Positions 32,451 through 41,420 are shown, counted from the first letter of the stretch. The stretch: DNA of 64,000 bases from Streptomyces sp. TP-A0356 (GCF_001417775.1 NZ_BBZJ01000014.1:496001-560000), one strand, 5' to 3'. Notes: generated from the sequence alone by a model not told the origin. A program made the numbers and translations.

Positions 32451-33560
32451 ATGACCGAGAGCCTCCGCCGCAGCGGCGAGTACGAGTACCCCCAGGGTCA
32501 CGGGCAGCAGCCCGCGTATCCCCAGGCGCAGCACGCCTCTTCCCCCGTGAATCCGGAGTGGCCGCCCCCGCCGGCGTACCAGCCGGCCCAGCCGGCCGCC
32601 ACGGACTCCACCGGTCACGGCGGTCAGGGCGACGGCGGCGGCACGGCTCTCCCGGGTGGGGTCCCCGCCGAGCCCACGGCGCCCGCCCCGAAGAAGCGCG
32701 CCAAGGGCCCGCTCGCCCTCCTCGCCGCCGTGGCGATCGTCGCCGCGGCCATAGGCGGCGGTACGGCGTACGGCATCCAGGAGCTGACCGGCAAGAACGC
32801 GGTCTCCACCAGCTCCTCCACCAGCACCACCGTGGTGCCCTCCAGTCTGAAGGGCACGGTGGCCGGCGTCGCCAAGGCGGTCAGCCCGAGCATCGTGGAG
32901 ATCAGCGCCACCTCGAACGCCGGGCGGTCGACCGGCTCCGGTGTGATCATCACCGGCAACGGCGAGATCATCACCAACAACCACGTCATCTCCGGCGCCT
33001 CCTCCATCAAGGCGACGACGAACGACGGCAAGTCGTACACCGCGCGGGTCGTCGGTACCGACAGCAAGAAGGACCTGGCGCTGATCGAGCTGGACAACGC
33101 CTCCGGTCTGCAGACGGCCACGCTCGGCAACTCCGACGGTCTCCAGGTCGGTGACCAGGTCGTCGCGATCGGCTCCCCGGAGGGCCTGACCGGCACGGTC
33201 ACCAGCGGCATCGTCTCCGCCCTTCACCGCGACGTCACCGTCTCGACCGGCGAGAGCCAGGGCCAGGGCCGGGGCGGCCAGTGGCCGTTCCAGTTCGGCG
33301 GCCGGCAGTTCAACGGCGACACGGGCTCGTCCACGACGACGTACAAGGCGATCCAGACGGACGCCTCCCTGAACCCGGGCAACTCCGGCGGCGCCCTGAT
33401 CGACATGAACGGCAACATCATCGGCATCAACTCGGCGATGTACTCGGCCGCTTCGGACTCGACCTCGTCGAGCGCCGGCAGCGTCGGCCTGGGCTTCGCC
33501 ATCCCGGTCAACACCGTCAAGTCCGACCTGGCGAAGCTGCGCGCCGGCTCCCAGAGCTGA
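32451..33560 (+). CDS. HtrA/DegP-like S1C serine protease, no PDZ domain
   Basis: A 369-residue membrane-anchored protease for extracytoplasmic quality control. Residues 1-85 are a Pro/Gln/Tyr-rich cytoplasmic stretch, 86-108 a transmembrane helix (GPLALLAAVAIVAAAIGGG), and 130-369 the trypsin-like domain. The catalytic triad is complete: His178 (TNNHVI), Asp208 (KKDLALIE), Ser312 (NPGNSGGAL). Most HtrA proteins have a PDZ domain; this one stops after the protease, shorter than mycobacterial PepD. A 40-residue Gly/Gln-rich insert lies at 265-292. ATG 32451 has no clear ribosome site. The two-component system downstream resembles MprAB, which controls pepD in mycobacteria. Confidence 0.92.
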   Translation: MTESLRRSGEYEYPQGHGQQPAYPQAQHASSPVNPEWPPPPAYQPAQPAATDSTGHGGQGDGGGTALPGGVPAEPTAPAPKKRAKGPLALLAAVAIVAAAIGGGTAYGIQELTGKNAVSTSSSTSTTVVPSSLKGTVAGVAKAVSPSIVEISATSNAGRSTGSGVIITGNGEIITNNHVISGASSIKATTNDGKSYTARVVGTDSKKDLALIELDNASGLQTATLGNSDGLQVGDQVVAIGSPEGLTGTVTSGIVSALHRDVTVSTGESQGQGRGGQWPFQFGGRQFNGDTGSSTTTYKAIQTDASLNPGNSGGALIDMNGNIIGINSAMYSAASDSTSSSAGSVGLGFAIPVNTVKSDLAKLRAGSQS

Positions 33561-33597
33561 GCGGGCACCCTGCCGGGCGATTGGTAAGGAGCACGAC

Positions 33598-33843
33598 ATG
33601 ATCAAGCAGATTCTGCACGAGGCGACCGCTCCCGTCGGCCCCGCCGGGGTCTCGCTGGCCCTGGCCGTGGCGTACGAACTCCACGCACCGACGACGCCGG
33701 CACCCCAGGCGTACGAGCTCCGGGCACCGGTGGCGCGGGCGCTGGAGGTGGCGGTCCCGCAGCTGATGGGCCTGCGCACCAGCGCCGCCCGCCCCCACCG
33801 CCGCAAGGTGCCGCTGAACCGGCTCACCGCGGTCCTCACCTGA
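33598..33843 (+). CDS. Small hypothetical protein after the protease
   Basis: An 81-residue protein of unknown family. TAAGGAGCACGAC puts an ideal ribosome site 7 bases before ATG 33598, and it lies 37 bases after the protease stop in the same direction, so it is likely in that operon. Composition is Ala/Val/Pro-rich with a repeated AYELxAP motif (residues 25-30 and 39-44) and a basic end ([12 protein letters not shown]). No signal or membrane helix is clear. It might be a small adaptor or regulator for the protease, or a recent gene. Confidence 0.6.
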   Translation: MIKQILHEATAPVGPAGVSLALAVAYELHAPTTPAPQAYELRAPVARALEVAVPQLMGLRTSAARPHRRKVPLNRLTAVLT

Positions 33844-33848
33844 GCCGG

Positions 33849-34016
33849 ACCCCGTACGGTCCCGGCGGGCACCCGGCGACGTACCCCGTACGGTCCGGGC
33901 ACCCGACGAAGTACCCCGTACGGTCCGGGAACCCGACGACATACCCCGTACGGTCCGGGAACCCGGCAACGTACCCGTACGGTCCGAGGGCCCGGCGACG
34001 CGACGTACCCCGTACG
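33849..34016. repeat. 30-bp tandem repeat array with CCGTACGG palindromes
   Basis: Units such as GTACCCCGTACGGTCCGGG plus AACCCGACGAC recur at 33881, 33911 and 33941 with exact 30-base period. Divergent copies lie at about 33849 and 33971 and a fragment at about 34003. Every unit holds the palindrome CCGTACGG. The array ends about 120 bases before the response-regulator gene. It could be a regulator-binding array or slippage DNA. Confidence 0.85.
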
Positions 34017-34135
34017 GATGCGAGGCGGACTCGCCCTCCCGGTTCCCCCGCCGATGCCTTTCCGCCCGCGCCCGGAAACGTGCGAGGCTGAATGAGTCCA
34101 GCCCCGCCCGTCGTACCCCTAGGAACCCCACGCCG

Positions 34136-34867
34136 ATGAGCCCCGCCGAAGGCGACCGTGAACCCCAGCGCATCCTGATCGTCGACGACGAGCCGGCCGT
34201 GCGCGAAGCACTCCAGCGCAGCCTCGCCTTCGAGGGCTACGACACCCAGGTCGCCGTGGACGGCGCGGACGCGCTGGAGAAGGCCACCGCGTACCAGCCC
34301 GACCTGGTCGTGCTCGACATCCAGATGCCGCGCATGGACGGCCTCACCGCCGCCCGCCGCATCCGCGGCGCGGGCACCACCACCCCCATCCTCATGCTCA
34401 CGGCCCGTGACACGGTCGGCGACCGCGTCACGGGCCTCGACGCCGGGGCGGACGACTACCTGGTCAAGCCGTTCGAACTGGACGAGCTGTTCGCCCGCAT
34501 CCGGGCCCTGCTGCGCCGCAGCTCGTACGCGGCCGCGGCCGTCGGCGCCCCGGAGGACGAGGCCCTGACGTTCGCCGACCTCCGGATGGACCTGGCGACC
34601 CGCGAGGTCACACGGGGCGGACGGCCGGTGGAGCTGACGCGCACCGAGTTCACCCTGCTGGAGATGTTCATGGCGCACCCCCGCCAGGTACTGACCCGCG
34701 AGCAGATCCTGAAGGCGGTGTGGGGCTTCGACTTCGAGCCGTCGTCGAACTCGCTCGACGTGTACGTGATGTACCTGCGCCGCAAGACGGAGGCGGGCGG
34801 CGAGCCACGGCTCGTGCACACGGTGCGCGGTGTGGGCTATGTCCTCAGGCAGGGCGGCGCGGAGTGA
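34136..34867 (+). CDS. OmpR-family response regulator, MprA-like
   Basis: A 243-residue two-domain regulator. The receiver has Asp17-Asp18 (IVDDEP), the phosphorylated Asp61 ([12 protein letters not shown]), a Thr/Ser in MLTARD and Lys in YLVKPFE. The winged helix spans about 145-238 ([28 protein letters not shown] ... RGVGYVLRQ). Resemblance and context (a membrane protease upstream, a MprB-like kinase downstream) suggest an envelope-stress system. ATG 34136 follows a weak purine stretch (CTAGGAACCCC). The kinase gene overlaps its stop codon. Confidence 0.93.
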   Translation: MSPAEGDREPQRILIVDDEPAVREALQRSLAFEGYDTQVAVDGADALEKATAYQPDLVVLDIQMPRMDGLTAARRIRGAGTTTPILMLTARDTVGDRVTGLDAGADDYLVKPFELDELFARIRALLRRSSYAAAAVGAPEDEALTFADLRMDLATREVTRGGRPVELTRTEFTLLEMFMAHPRQVLTREQILKAVWGFDFEPSSNSLDVYVMYLRRKTEAGGEPRLVHTVRGVGYVLRQGGAE

Positions 34868-36339
34868 TCAGACGGTACCGGTCCCTCCCGCTCCGCTCCC
34901 GGCTGGCCCTGCTGGTGGCGGCGGCCGTCGCGTTCGGGGTGGCGGCGGTCTCGGTGAGCTGCTGGTTCATCGTGCAGGGCAAGGTGTACGAACAGGTGGA
35001 CAGCGACCTGCAGAAGGCGGCGGCCAGGCCCCAGCCGTACACCGACGTACTGGGCACCCTGGACAGCTGTCCCCAGACACCGCAGGCCGCGACCAACGAC
35101 TTCCTCCGCACCCGCGACAGTTACTACCTCCAGCTGGTCAAGGCGGACGGGACGCCCTGCGTCTCCTCGAACTCCGTGGGCACGGTCCGGGTCACCGACG
35201 CCGACAAGGAGGTGATCAGGAACGCGACCAGCCGCAAGGGGATCGTGCGCAACGGCACCGACACCAACGGCAACGACGTACGGGTGCTCACCCTCCCCCT
35301 CGTGGTCAGCACGGGCATCGGCAGCGAGCCCCGGCTGTACCCCAACACGGCGCTCGTCGTCGCCGTCTCGCTCAAGAACACCCAGAACACCCTCAACGAC
35401 CTGGCGCTGCTGCTCCTCCTCGTCTCCGGCATAGGAGTCGTCGGCGCGGGCGCGGTCGGCCTGGCCGTGGCCCGCGCGGGACTGCGCCCAGTCGACAAGC
35501 TCACGGAGGCGGTCGAACACATCGCCCGTACCGAGGACCTGACGACCCGGATCCCGGTGGGCGAGGACAGTGAGGACGAGATCGCCCGTCTCTCCCGCTC
35601 CTTCAACTCGATGACGTCGGCCCTGGCCAGCTCCCGGGAACTGCAGCAGCAGCTGATCGCGGACGCGGGTCATGAACTGCGGACGCCACTCACGTCGCTG
35701 CGGACGAACATCGAACTCCTCACCCGTAGCGAGGAGACGGGCCGCCCCCTCCCCCCGGAGGACCGCAAGGCACTCCTCGCCTCGGTGAAGGCACAGATGA
35801 CGGAACTGGGCTCGCTCATCGGCGACCTGCAGGAACTGTCACGTCCGGAGAAGGGCCAGCACACCGGCAAGGTGCAGGTGGTGGCGTGGGAGGACATCGT
35901 CGAATCCGCGCTGCGCCGCGCCCGGCTGCGCGGACCGGAACTGACGATCACGGCGGACCTGCAGCCGTGGTACGTGAGGGCCGAGCCGACCGCGCTGGAG
36001 CGGGCGGTGGTGAACATCCTGGACAACGCGGTGAAGTTCAGCCCCGAGGGCGGCACGATCGACGTCGCCCTCTCGCAGGGCGTCCTCACGGTCCGCGACC
36101 ACGGCCCGGGCATCGCGGCCGACGAACTCCCGCACGTCTTCGACCGCTTCTGGCGCTCCCCGAGCGCCAGGGCACTGCCGGGCTCGGGCCTGGGCCTGTC
36201 CATCGTGGCCCGCACGGTCCAGCAGGCGGGCGGCGAGGTGTCCCTGCGGCCGGCGCAGGGCGGCGGCACGGTGGCGACGGTACGGCTGCCCGGGGCGCCG
36301 ACTCCGCCGCCGGAGACGCCCCAGCACGAAGGTCCTTGA
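34864..36339 (+). CDS. Sensor histidine kinase, MprB-like
   Basis: A 491-residue membrane kinase. Two transmembrane helices (about 13-35 and 180-205) enclose an extracytoplasmic sensor of about 145 residues with two cysteines (Cys69, Cys99). HAMP follows ([24 protein letters not shown]), then the phosphoacceptor H-box [13 protein letters not shown] with His270, and the ATPase domain with [11 protein letters not shown] (N box), DHGPGIA (G1), FDRFWR (F) and GSGLGLSI (G2). The start is GTG 34864, overlapping the regulator stop in GTGA, so the pair is translated together. Its C-terminus runs to the edge of the scarred region at 36.4 kb. Confidence 0.93.
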   Translation: MIRRYRSLPLRSRLALLVAAAVAFGVAAVSVSCWFIVQGKVYEQVDSDLQKAAARPQPYTDVLGTLDSCPQTPQAATNDFLRTRDSYYLQLVKADGTPCVSSNSVGTVRVTDADKEVIRNATSRKGIVRNGTDTNGNDVRVLTLPLVVSTGIGSEPRLYPNTALVVAVSLKNTQNTLNDLALLLLLVSGIGVVGAGAVGLAVARAGLRPVDKLTEAVEHIARTEDLTTRIPVGEDSEDEIARLSRSFNSMTSALASSRELQQQLIADAGHELRTPLTSLRTNIELLTRSEETGRPLPPEDRKALLASVKAQMTELGSLIGDLQELSRPEKGQHTGKVQVVAWEDIVESALRRARLRGPELTITADLQPWYVRAEPTALERAVVNILDNAVKFSPEGGTIDVALSQGVLTVRDHGPGIAADELPHVFDRFWRSPSARALPGSGLGLSIVARTVQQAGGEVSLRPAQGGGTVATVRLPGAPTPPPETPQHEGP

Positions 36340-36435
36340 TTTGGGCGACCAGCGTCTCCGGCACCATTGGTATCTGCGGTTCCTGATCTGCGGTTCCTGA
36401 TCTCCGGGGCTGAATCCCTGGCTGCATCCGTGGGT

Positions 36436-36606
36436 CCGCCGCGACGGGTCGGTCAGGGGCACGCCGTCCAGGCTGATCACGCCCGCCGTGGGGCCGTAGA
36501 AGCGGGCGAGGAGCTTGGCGAGCGTGGACCTGCCGGCGGCGGCAGGTCCTGGGCATGCGCGCGTCAGCGGCCAGAACCTGGCGAACGCGTCCTTGACGTC
36601 GCCCAT
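36436..36606 (-). pseudogene. Remnant of an ABC transporter permease/ATPase gene
   Basis: Reading left from ATG 36606: MGDVKDAFARFWPLTRA is a typical N-terminus of an MsbA-type half transporter. It is joined directly to GPAAAGRSTLAKLLARFYGP, a mutated Walker A (Lys replaced by Arg), and TAGVISLDGVPLTDPSRR, the sequence that follows Walker A. About 300 codons of membrane domain are missing between the two, and everything after the first 40 NBD residues is lost. It is plainly a deletion relic. Its substrate is not known; such half transporters export peptides, lipids or drugs. Confidence 0.72.
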
Positions 36607-36715
36607 GTCGGCATCGGCTCCTCCTCGGCTCAGGCGGTTCCGTCGTGGGGGTCCTGGTGACACGGCCGAGGCGGGGCCCCGGAGGTGTTCCGGTGACCCG
36701 CCTCGTGGCGAACCG

Positions 36716-36838
36716 TCAGCCCTGGTGGCCGACCGGGCGGCGCCGCTCGTGCTTCTTCGGGGCCGCCTTCCTGGCCGCGGGCCTCCTCGGAGCCGGCTTC
36801 TCGGACTTCTTGACGGGGGCGATCTTGCGGAAGCTCAT
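36716..36838 (-). CDS. 40-residue Lys/Pro/Ala-rich peptide
   Basis: ATG 36838 to TGA 36716 encodes MSFRKIAPVKKSEKPAPRR then PAARKAAPKKHERRRPVGHQG. GAGGGA lies 7 bases before the ATG, a good ribosome site, in a low-GC leader (GAATTT, GAATTC). The peptide is strongly basic with repeated (A)PKK and KPAP motifs, and ends RRPVGHQG. The 20-residue ORF 136 bases upstream ends KRPVGHDSRG. It could be a bacteriocin-like or RiPP precursor, a nucleic-acid-binding peptide, or a coincidental ORF. Nothing known to me matches. Confidence 0.5.
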   Translation of the reverse strand: MSFRKIAPVKKSEKPAPRRPAARKAAPKKHERRRPVGHQG

Positions 36839-36973
36839 ATGAATTTCCCTCTCGGCTGTGCGGTGAATTCTTGACGACCTCGCACCGGATCTGCAGCGAC
36901 TTCACAACAGCCCGGCACCTGTGAATTTCCGGTCAGGCTCGACGCAGCGAGGCCAAGGCCCCACGGATACGGC

Positions 36974-37036
36974 TCAGCCCCGGCTGTCGTGGCCGACGGG
37001 GCGCTTCGGCGCGGGCTTCTTCGGGACCGGCCTCAT
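36974..37036 (-). CDS. 20-residue peptide sharing RPVGH with its neighbour
   Basis: ATG 37036 to TGA 36974 encodes MRPVPKKPAPKRPVGHDSRG. It repeats the KKPAPK...RPVGH pattern of the 40-residue ORF downstream. The ribosome site is poor, and the open frame continues upstream without a better start. It may be a decayed copy of the same gene. Alone it would not merit a call; the shared motif does. Confidence 0.35.
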   Translation of the reverse strand: MRPVPKKPAPKRPVGHDSRG

Positions 37037-37090
37037 TACGGGGCCCGCGGGCCAGCAAATGCCAATTCGACTGAGACCTTCATGAAATGC

Positions 37091-37110
37091 GCCTGAATCA
37101 ATTTTCAGGC
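37091..37110. other. Hairpin in the low-GC island before mshD
   Basis: GCCTGAA and TTCAGGC pair around TCAATT (perfect 7-bp stem). The surrounding 36840-37200 is clearly lower in GC than its neighbours. The word TGAATTTCC recurs at about 36840 and 36921. The rest of the gap 37111-37387 holds no gene I can support. Confidence 0.5.
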
Positions 37111-37387
37111 GATCCATGGAACGGAACCGGAACTCACACAGAATTTATTACGGGCCTCACCCGGAACTTACCAAGGCAATTGCCAGGCCATTTCAGCGTG
37201 GCTCGTCGCGGCCAATGCACGGGCCGGACCGGCCTCGGGCTCTCCGCCGCCGTGCCCGGAGTCGACGACGGCGCGGAGCCGTTCGCGTGGCCGGAGCTCA
37301 ACGCTCGGAGCGCGGCTGGAGGTTCGGGGTTGCAGGCACGTCGCCTCCGCCTCCCCTTTCCCCGGGCCTCCCCGTACCCTCGTACCC

Positions 37388-38326
37388 ATGACCAGCGACG
37401 ACACCGCCCGCCCGGCATCGCCCCGCTCCATCGAGACCGTCACCGCGCTCTCGCCCGCACAGGCGGAGGCCGTGCTCGCGCTGCTCGCCGAGGCCGCCCG
37501 GGTCGACGGCCAGCAGGCCGTGTCCGAGCAGGGGCGGCTGCAGTTGCGCGGCGGTGAGCGGGAGGGCGTGTCCCATCTGCTGCTGTCGGTCGGCGACACG
37601 CTCGTCGGCTACGCGCAGCTGGAGGACACCGACCCCGTCGAGGCCCCGGCCGCCGAGCTGGTCGTCCACCCCGCGCACCGCGGCCACGGGCACGGCCGGG
37701 CGCTGGGCTCCGCGCTCCTCGCCGCCTCCGGCAAGCGGCTGCGGGTGTGGGCGCACGGCGGTCACTCCGCGGCCCGGCACCTCGCGCAGGTCCTCGGCCT
37801 CACCCTCTTCCGCGAACTGCGCCAGCTGCGCCGCCCCTTGACGGATCTCGACCTGCCCGAGCCGAAGCTGCCCGACGGCGTCACCGTGCGCACCTTCGTG
37901 CCCGGCCAGGACGACGCGGCCTGGCTCACGGTCAACGCGGAGGCCTTCGCCCACCACCCCGAGCAGGGCTCCCTCACCCAGCGGGACCTCGACGACCGCA
38001 AGGCCGAGCCCTGGTTCGACCCGGAGGGCTTCTTCCTCGCGGAGCGCGAGGGCGACGACGGCCCCGAGCTCATCGGCTTCCACTGGACCAAGGTCCACGC
38101 ACAGGAGCGGCTCGGTGAGGTGTACGTCCTCGGCGTCCGCCCCGGTGCGCAGGGCGGCGGCCTCGGCCGTGCCCTCACCACGATCGGTCTGCGGCACCTC
38201 GCCGACCAGGGCCTGCCGACCGCCATTCTGTACGTCGACGCTGACAACAACGCCGCGCTCACGGTCTACGAGCGGCTGGGCTTCACGACCCACGAGACGG
38301 ATCTGATGTACCGGACGGAGACGTGA
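37388..38326 (+). CDS. mshD: Mycothiol synthase
   Basis: Last step of mycothiol biosynthesis: acetylates Cys-GlcN-Ins with acetyl-CoA. The 312-residue length with two GNAT domains is diagnostic. The first has LVVHPAHRGHGHGRALGSALL, the second VYVLGVRPGAQGGGLGRALTTIGL, both acetyl-CoA loops; the second is catalytic. YVDADNNAALTVYERLGFTTHETDLMYR is the canonical C-terminus. ATG 37388 follows immediately on CTCGTACCC without a clear ribosome site, so it may be leaderless. With mshA at 5840 this window carries the first and last enzymes of the pathway. Confidence 0.95.
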   Translation: MTSDDTARPASPRSIETVTALSPAQAEAVLALLAEAARVDGQQAVSEQGRLQLRGGEREGVSHLLLSVGDTLVGYAQLEDTDPVEAPAAELVVHPAHRGHGHGRALGSALLAASGKRLRVWAHGGHSAARHLAQVLGLTLFRELRQLRRPLTDLDLPEPKLPDGVTVRTFVPGQDDAAWLTVNAEAFAHHPEQGSLTQRDLDDRKAEPWFDPEGFFLAEREGDDGPELIGFHWTKVHAQERLGEVYVLGVRPGAQGGGLGRALTTIGLRHLADQGLPTAILYVDADNNAALTVYERLGFTTHETDLMYRTET

Positions 38327-38356
38327 GGACCGGGTGATCCCCCGCCGTGCGGTGCC

Positions 38357-39019
38357 TCAGCGGACCCTGGCCGGCACCCGGCGCCTGCGGATCGGCTCCG
38401 GCAGGAGCGCCGCCGCCACCGGCAGGGTGAGCAGCAGGAGCATCGCCCAGCGCTGATGTGCCGTCGCCCAGCCGGGGGCGCCCGCATCGACGAACAGGGT
38501 CCATCGCTCCGGAAGCAGCGTCTCCAGCAGCGTGCCCGCCAGCACCGTCACCGCCACGGCGGCGCCCGGCCGCGGCTCGTCGGTGAACCGCACGGCGGCT
38601 GCCGCGCCGGCGAGCGCCAGCGCCGCGAGCGCCGCCGCCTCCAGGCTGACATCGCCGGCCAGGAGCCGTATCTCTCCCGGCACCAGGAGCAGGGCCGCCA
38701 CCCAGCAGAGCACGGCGAGAGGGACGACGAGCCCCATCCGCAGTGTGGTGCGCACCGCCCGGCGGGTGGGCACCGCGGTGGTGATGTGCCGTGCCGGGTC
38801 GTCCAGCAGGAACGCCAGGCCCAGCGCCAGGGCGACCGCGGCCGACCTCAGCACCACGAGGGCGAGCACGGTGTCATCCTGCCCGGACATCAGCCGTACG
38901 AGTCCGGGGAGGGCCGTCGCCAGCCCGCCCGCGGCGCCCAGTACCGGCCAGGGAAGGGTGCGCCACACCGGCGGAAGAAGGACACGGATCGCCGCGTACG
39001 TCGCTCCTACTCCCGGCAC
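38357..39019 (-). CDS. Membrane protein of the sigma/ABC operon, last gene
   Basis: A 220-residue protein with about six hydrophobic helices (for example LPWPVLGAAGGLATALPGLV, MGLVVPLAVLCWVAALLLV, AAALAALALAGAAAAV). It ends in a basic tail RRRRVPARVR. It looks like an ABC-2-type permease half, but no family is certain. GTG 39019 is chosen since AAGGAGGA precedes it by 4 bases and it overlaps the preceding gene by 13 bases, giving translational coupling. It is the last gene of the leftward operon beginning at 42825 and converges on mshD. Confidence 0.78.
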   Translation of the reverse strand: MPGVGATYAAIRVLLPPVWRTLPWPVLGAAGGLATALPGLVRLMSGQDDTVLALVVLRSAAVALALGLAFLLDDPARHITTAVPTRRAVRTTLRMGLVVPLAVLCWVAALLLVPGEIRLLAGDVSLEAAALAALALAGAAAAVRFTDEPRPGAAVAVTVLAGTLLETLLPERWTLFVDAGAPGWATAHQRWAMLLLLTLPVAAALLPEPIRRRRVPARVR

Positions 39020-40554
39020 GACTCCTCCTTGTCGGTCCCGTTGTTCGCGGCCGGCACCCCCAGCAGCTCCGCCACCCGCGCCTCGGACGTCTTCGGCGAT
39101 GTCAGCTCCGTCCAGTGGGCCTTCACCCGGGCGGTGACGCCGTAGAGCGGACGCCCCAGCAGCTCCCGGACGATCCGGGTCTGTTCGGCGCTCATCCCCA
39201 CCGGGTTGGTGGGGGCCAGGGCGACGGCGGAGCCAGTGATGCTGTCGTCCAGGCGGACGTTGCGAAACGCGGTCATCGGGTCGTCCTGGGCGGCCATGGC
39301 CAGCCACATGACGGTCACCACGCGCGCGTCGCACATCTCGGAGACCGCCTGCTCGTCACCCGCTACGAGGACCGACGCGACGCCGACGGCGAACTCCGGG
39401 ATGCGATTGCCACCCCAGCGCGTGCCGGCCGTGACCACACCCGGCGTGCGGAGGGGCTCGGTGGCCGCGTCGCCCTCCAGCTGGTGGACGACCGGTATCC
39501 GCTGCCGGATCGTCAACCGTGCTCCTCCGGCGCCGCCTCCCGCGAGGTCCTGCACACGGTCGACGACCTTCGCCCAGTCGTCCCGCCAGCCGGTCCACTC
39601 CGGGAAGGAGCAGTACGTCGACCTGCCGTGGGCCATGCACGACTGGAACGCCTCCGGTGTCACGCTCGCCTTCGTGCGGGCCGCCATCAGGGCGGGATCG
39701 TCGCCCGGCGACTGCCCGGCGATCCCGGCGGCCGTGGCGCCGAGCGCGACCACCGTCATCGCCTTCAGCAGGCGGGTCCGTCCCCCGCTCACGAGGGCGG
39801 CGACGCACAGCAGCAGTGCGCTGAGCCCCGCCAGATACAGGACGTGCCAGGCGGCCGGGCGACCCAGGAGGTCGGAGGGGATCGGGTTGTTGCTGGTCTC
39901 CGAGACGAGGGGGTGCAGCCAGATCAGCCAGTGCACATCACCCAGGAGCGAGGAGGCGACCATGAGCGTGCCGAACCCCACGACGACCACGAGCGGACCC
40001 CCGGCGACACTCGGGTACAGCCGCGCGGTCAGCGCGCCCATGACTCCGGACAGGAGCACCACCAGCGGCCCGGTCGCCAGTTCGGCCACCGACCCGTGGC
40101 CGACCGCCCCCGGCTTCAGCGCGGCCCAGCCGAACTCGACGGCGCTCCCCAGCGCGGTGACGGCCGCGAGCGGCACCACGGACAGCGCGTGCGCCACCGT
40201 ACGCCGCCAGGGTTCCAGGACCAGGACGTCGAAGTGCCGGTCCGTGCCATGGCGCCGGGAGCGCTGCACGGCGACGTTGACACAGATGAAGACGGCGATG
40301 GCCAGCAACAGCGTGCCCGGCTGAGTGGCGCGGTCGGTGTCCTGCAGGATCGGGTAGTCGTTCATGTCCTCGCGGGGAGACAACAGCTTCCAGCCCGTGG
40401 AGCCGAGGTACAGCAGGAGGAAGAAGAACACCGGGATCTGCACGAGCAGTTGGCGGGCTTCGAAGCGGGCGAGCGCGAGGACGGCGGGGACCGGTTGACG
40501 GCGGGTCGCCACGGGCGCGGGGACCGTGGGGGCCTTGTCGATGACCGTGCTCAT
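39007..40554 (-). CDS. ABC-transporter permease-like membrane protein
   Basis: A 515-residue protein. An N-terminal half of about six helices (residues 35-280; QIPVFFFLLLYLGSTGW, TLLLAIAVFICVNVAV, LVVVVGFGTLMVASSLLG) is like ABC-2 permeases. The second half (about 290-500) is soluble, with four cysteines including MAHGRSTYCSFPEW and SEMCDAR, and lies probably outside the membrane or in the cytosol. That extra domain is not familiar to me. ATG 40554 overlaps the ATPase stop in ATGA, so the two are coupled. It should pair with the ATPase at 40551-41420. Confidence 0.8.
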   Translation of the reverse strand: MSTVIDKAPTVPAPVATRRQPVPAVLALARFEARQLLVQIPVFFFLLLYLGSTGWKLLSPREDMNDYPILQDTDRATQPGTLLLAIAVFICVNVAVQRSRRHGTDRHFDVLVLEPWRRTVAHALSVVPLAAVTALGSAVEFGWAALKPGAVGHGSVAELATGPLVVLLSGVMGALTARLYPSVAGGPLVVVVGFGTLMVASSLLGDVHWLIWLHPLVSETSNNPIPSDLLGRPAAWHVLYLAGLSALLLCVAALVSGGRTRLLKAMTVVALGATAAGIAGQSPGDDPALMAARTKASVTPEAFQSCMAHGRSTYCSFPEWTGWRDDWAKVVDRVQDLAGGGAGGARLTIRQRIPVVHQLEGDAATEPLRTPGVVTAGTRWGGNRIPEFAVGVASVLVAGDEQAVSEMCDARVVTVMWLAMAAQDDPMTAFRNVRLDDSITGSAVALAPTNPVGMSAEQTRIVRELLGRPLYGVTARVKAHWTELTSPKTSEARVAELLGVPAANNGTDKEESCRE

Positions 40555-41420
40555 ACGGACGCCACCTCCGCGGGCTCTCCGTCCAGGACCAGCAAGTAGC
40601 CGTCCTCCAGGGTGGGGTCGAGGAGGTCGGCGCCCTGGGGCGGGTCGCCGACGTTGCGGAACGTGCCCAGGCCCGTGCGCCAGCCGGCGCGGGCGCCCGG
40701 GTCCCGTTGCGTACTGCTCCAGACCCGGCCCGCCGCGCGTGCGGTCAGCTCGGCCGGGGTGCCCTCGAATCGGATCCGGCCGCGGGCCATAACGATGACG
40801 CGGTGGCACAGCATCGCCACGTCCTCGGTCTGGTGGGTGGACAGCAGCACCGTCCGTCCCTGGCCGGCCTCGGCGATCAACTCCCGGAAGCGCATGCGCT
40901 GTTCGGGGTCGAGGCCGACGGTCGGTTCGTCGAGCAGCAGCAGGCACGGGTCGCCGAGGAGCGCTGCGGCGAGGGCGACGCGCTGGCGCATACCACCGGA
41001 GAGGCGCTTGAGGCGCTTGCCGCGCACATCGGAGAGGTCGACGGCTTCGAGCACGCGCCGCACCTCGCGGTGGCGGGCGGCACGGTCGGTGAGCTCCTTG
41101 AGGATCGCCACGTAGTCGACGAACGCGAAGGCCGTGAAGTCGAGGTGGAAGCCCGGGCTCTGCGGGAGATAGCCGAGCCGGCGCCGCACCTCCTGGCGTC
41201 CGGCGGCCGTGTCCGGGTCGTGCCCGAGGGCGGTGAAGGTGCCCCGGTCGGCGGGCACGGCGGTGGCGAGCACCCGCAGCAGCGTCGTCTTGCCCGCGCC
41301 ATTGGGCCCGAGGAGGCCGGTGATGCCCTCGCTCAGACGCAGCGAGACATCGTCGAGCGCGGCCGTCCCGCCGTAGCGGAGGGTCAGGCCGGAGGCCGAG
41401 ACGGTGGGGGCGGTGGTCAT
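40551..41420 (-). CDS. ABC transporter ATP-binding protein
   Basis: A 289-residue ATPase. Walker A is GLLGPNGAGKTTLLR, the Q-loop is GYLPQSPGF, the signature is RLSGGMRQRVALA, Walker B is CLLLLDEPTVGLDP, and the switch His is in VLLSTHQTED, so it is fully competent. The last 60 residues (from AGRVWSSTQRDP) form a short extension often found in bacitracin- or lantibiotic-type exporters. ATG 41420 overlaps the anti-sigma gene stop codon (41417) in ATGA. Together with the two membrane proteins it forms an exporter of unknown cargo under ECF sigma control. Confidence 0.93.
   Translation of the reverse strand: MTTAPTVSASGLTLRYGGTAALDDVSLRLSEGITGLLGPNGAGKTTLLRVLATAVPADRGTFTALGHDPDTAAGRQEVRRRLGYLPQSPGFHLDFTAFAFVDYVAILKELTDRAARHREVRRVLEAVDLSDVRGKRLKRLSGGMRQRVALAAALLGDPCLLLLDEPTVGLDPEQRMRFRELIAEAGQGRTVLLSTHQTEDVAMLCHRVIVMARGRIRFEGTPAELTARAAGRVWSSTQRDPGARAGWRTGLGTFRNVGDPPQGADLLDPTLEDGYLLVLDGEPAEVASV

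Noticed and set aside
33849..34016. Possible CRISPR array
   Set aside because: Repeats are contiguous with no unique spacers, and no cas genes are present. The same holds for 55860-56299.
37050..37095. 15-residue ORF beginning MKVSVELAFAGPRAP on the minus strand
   Set aside because: No ribosome site and no similarity to the KPAP/RPVGH peptides.
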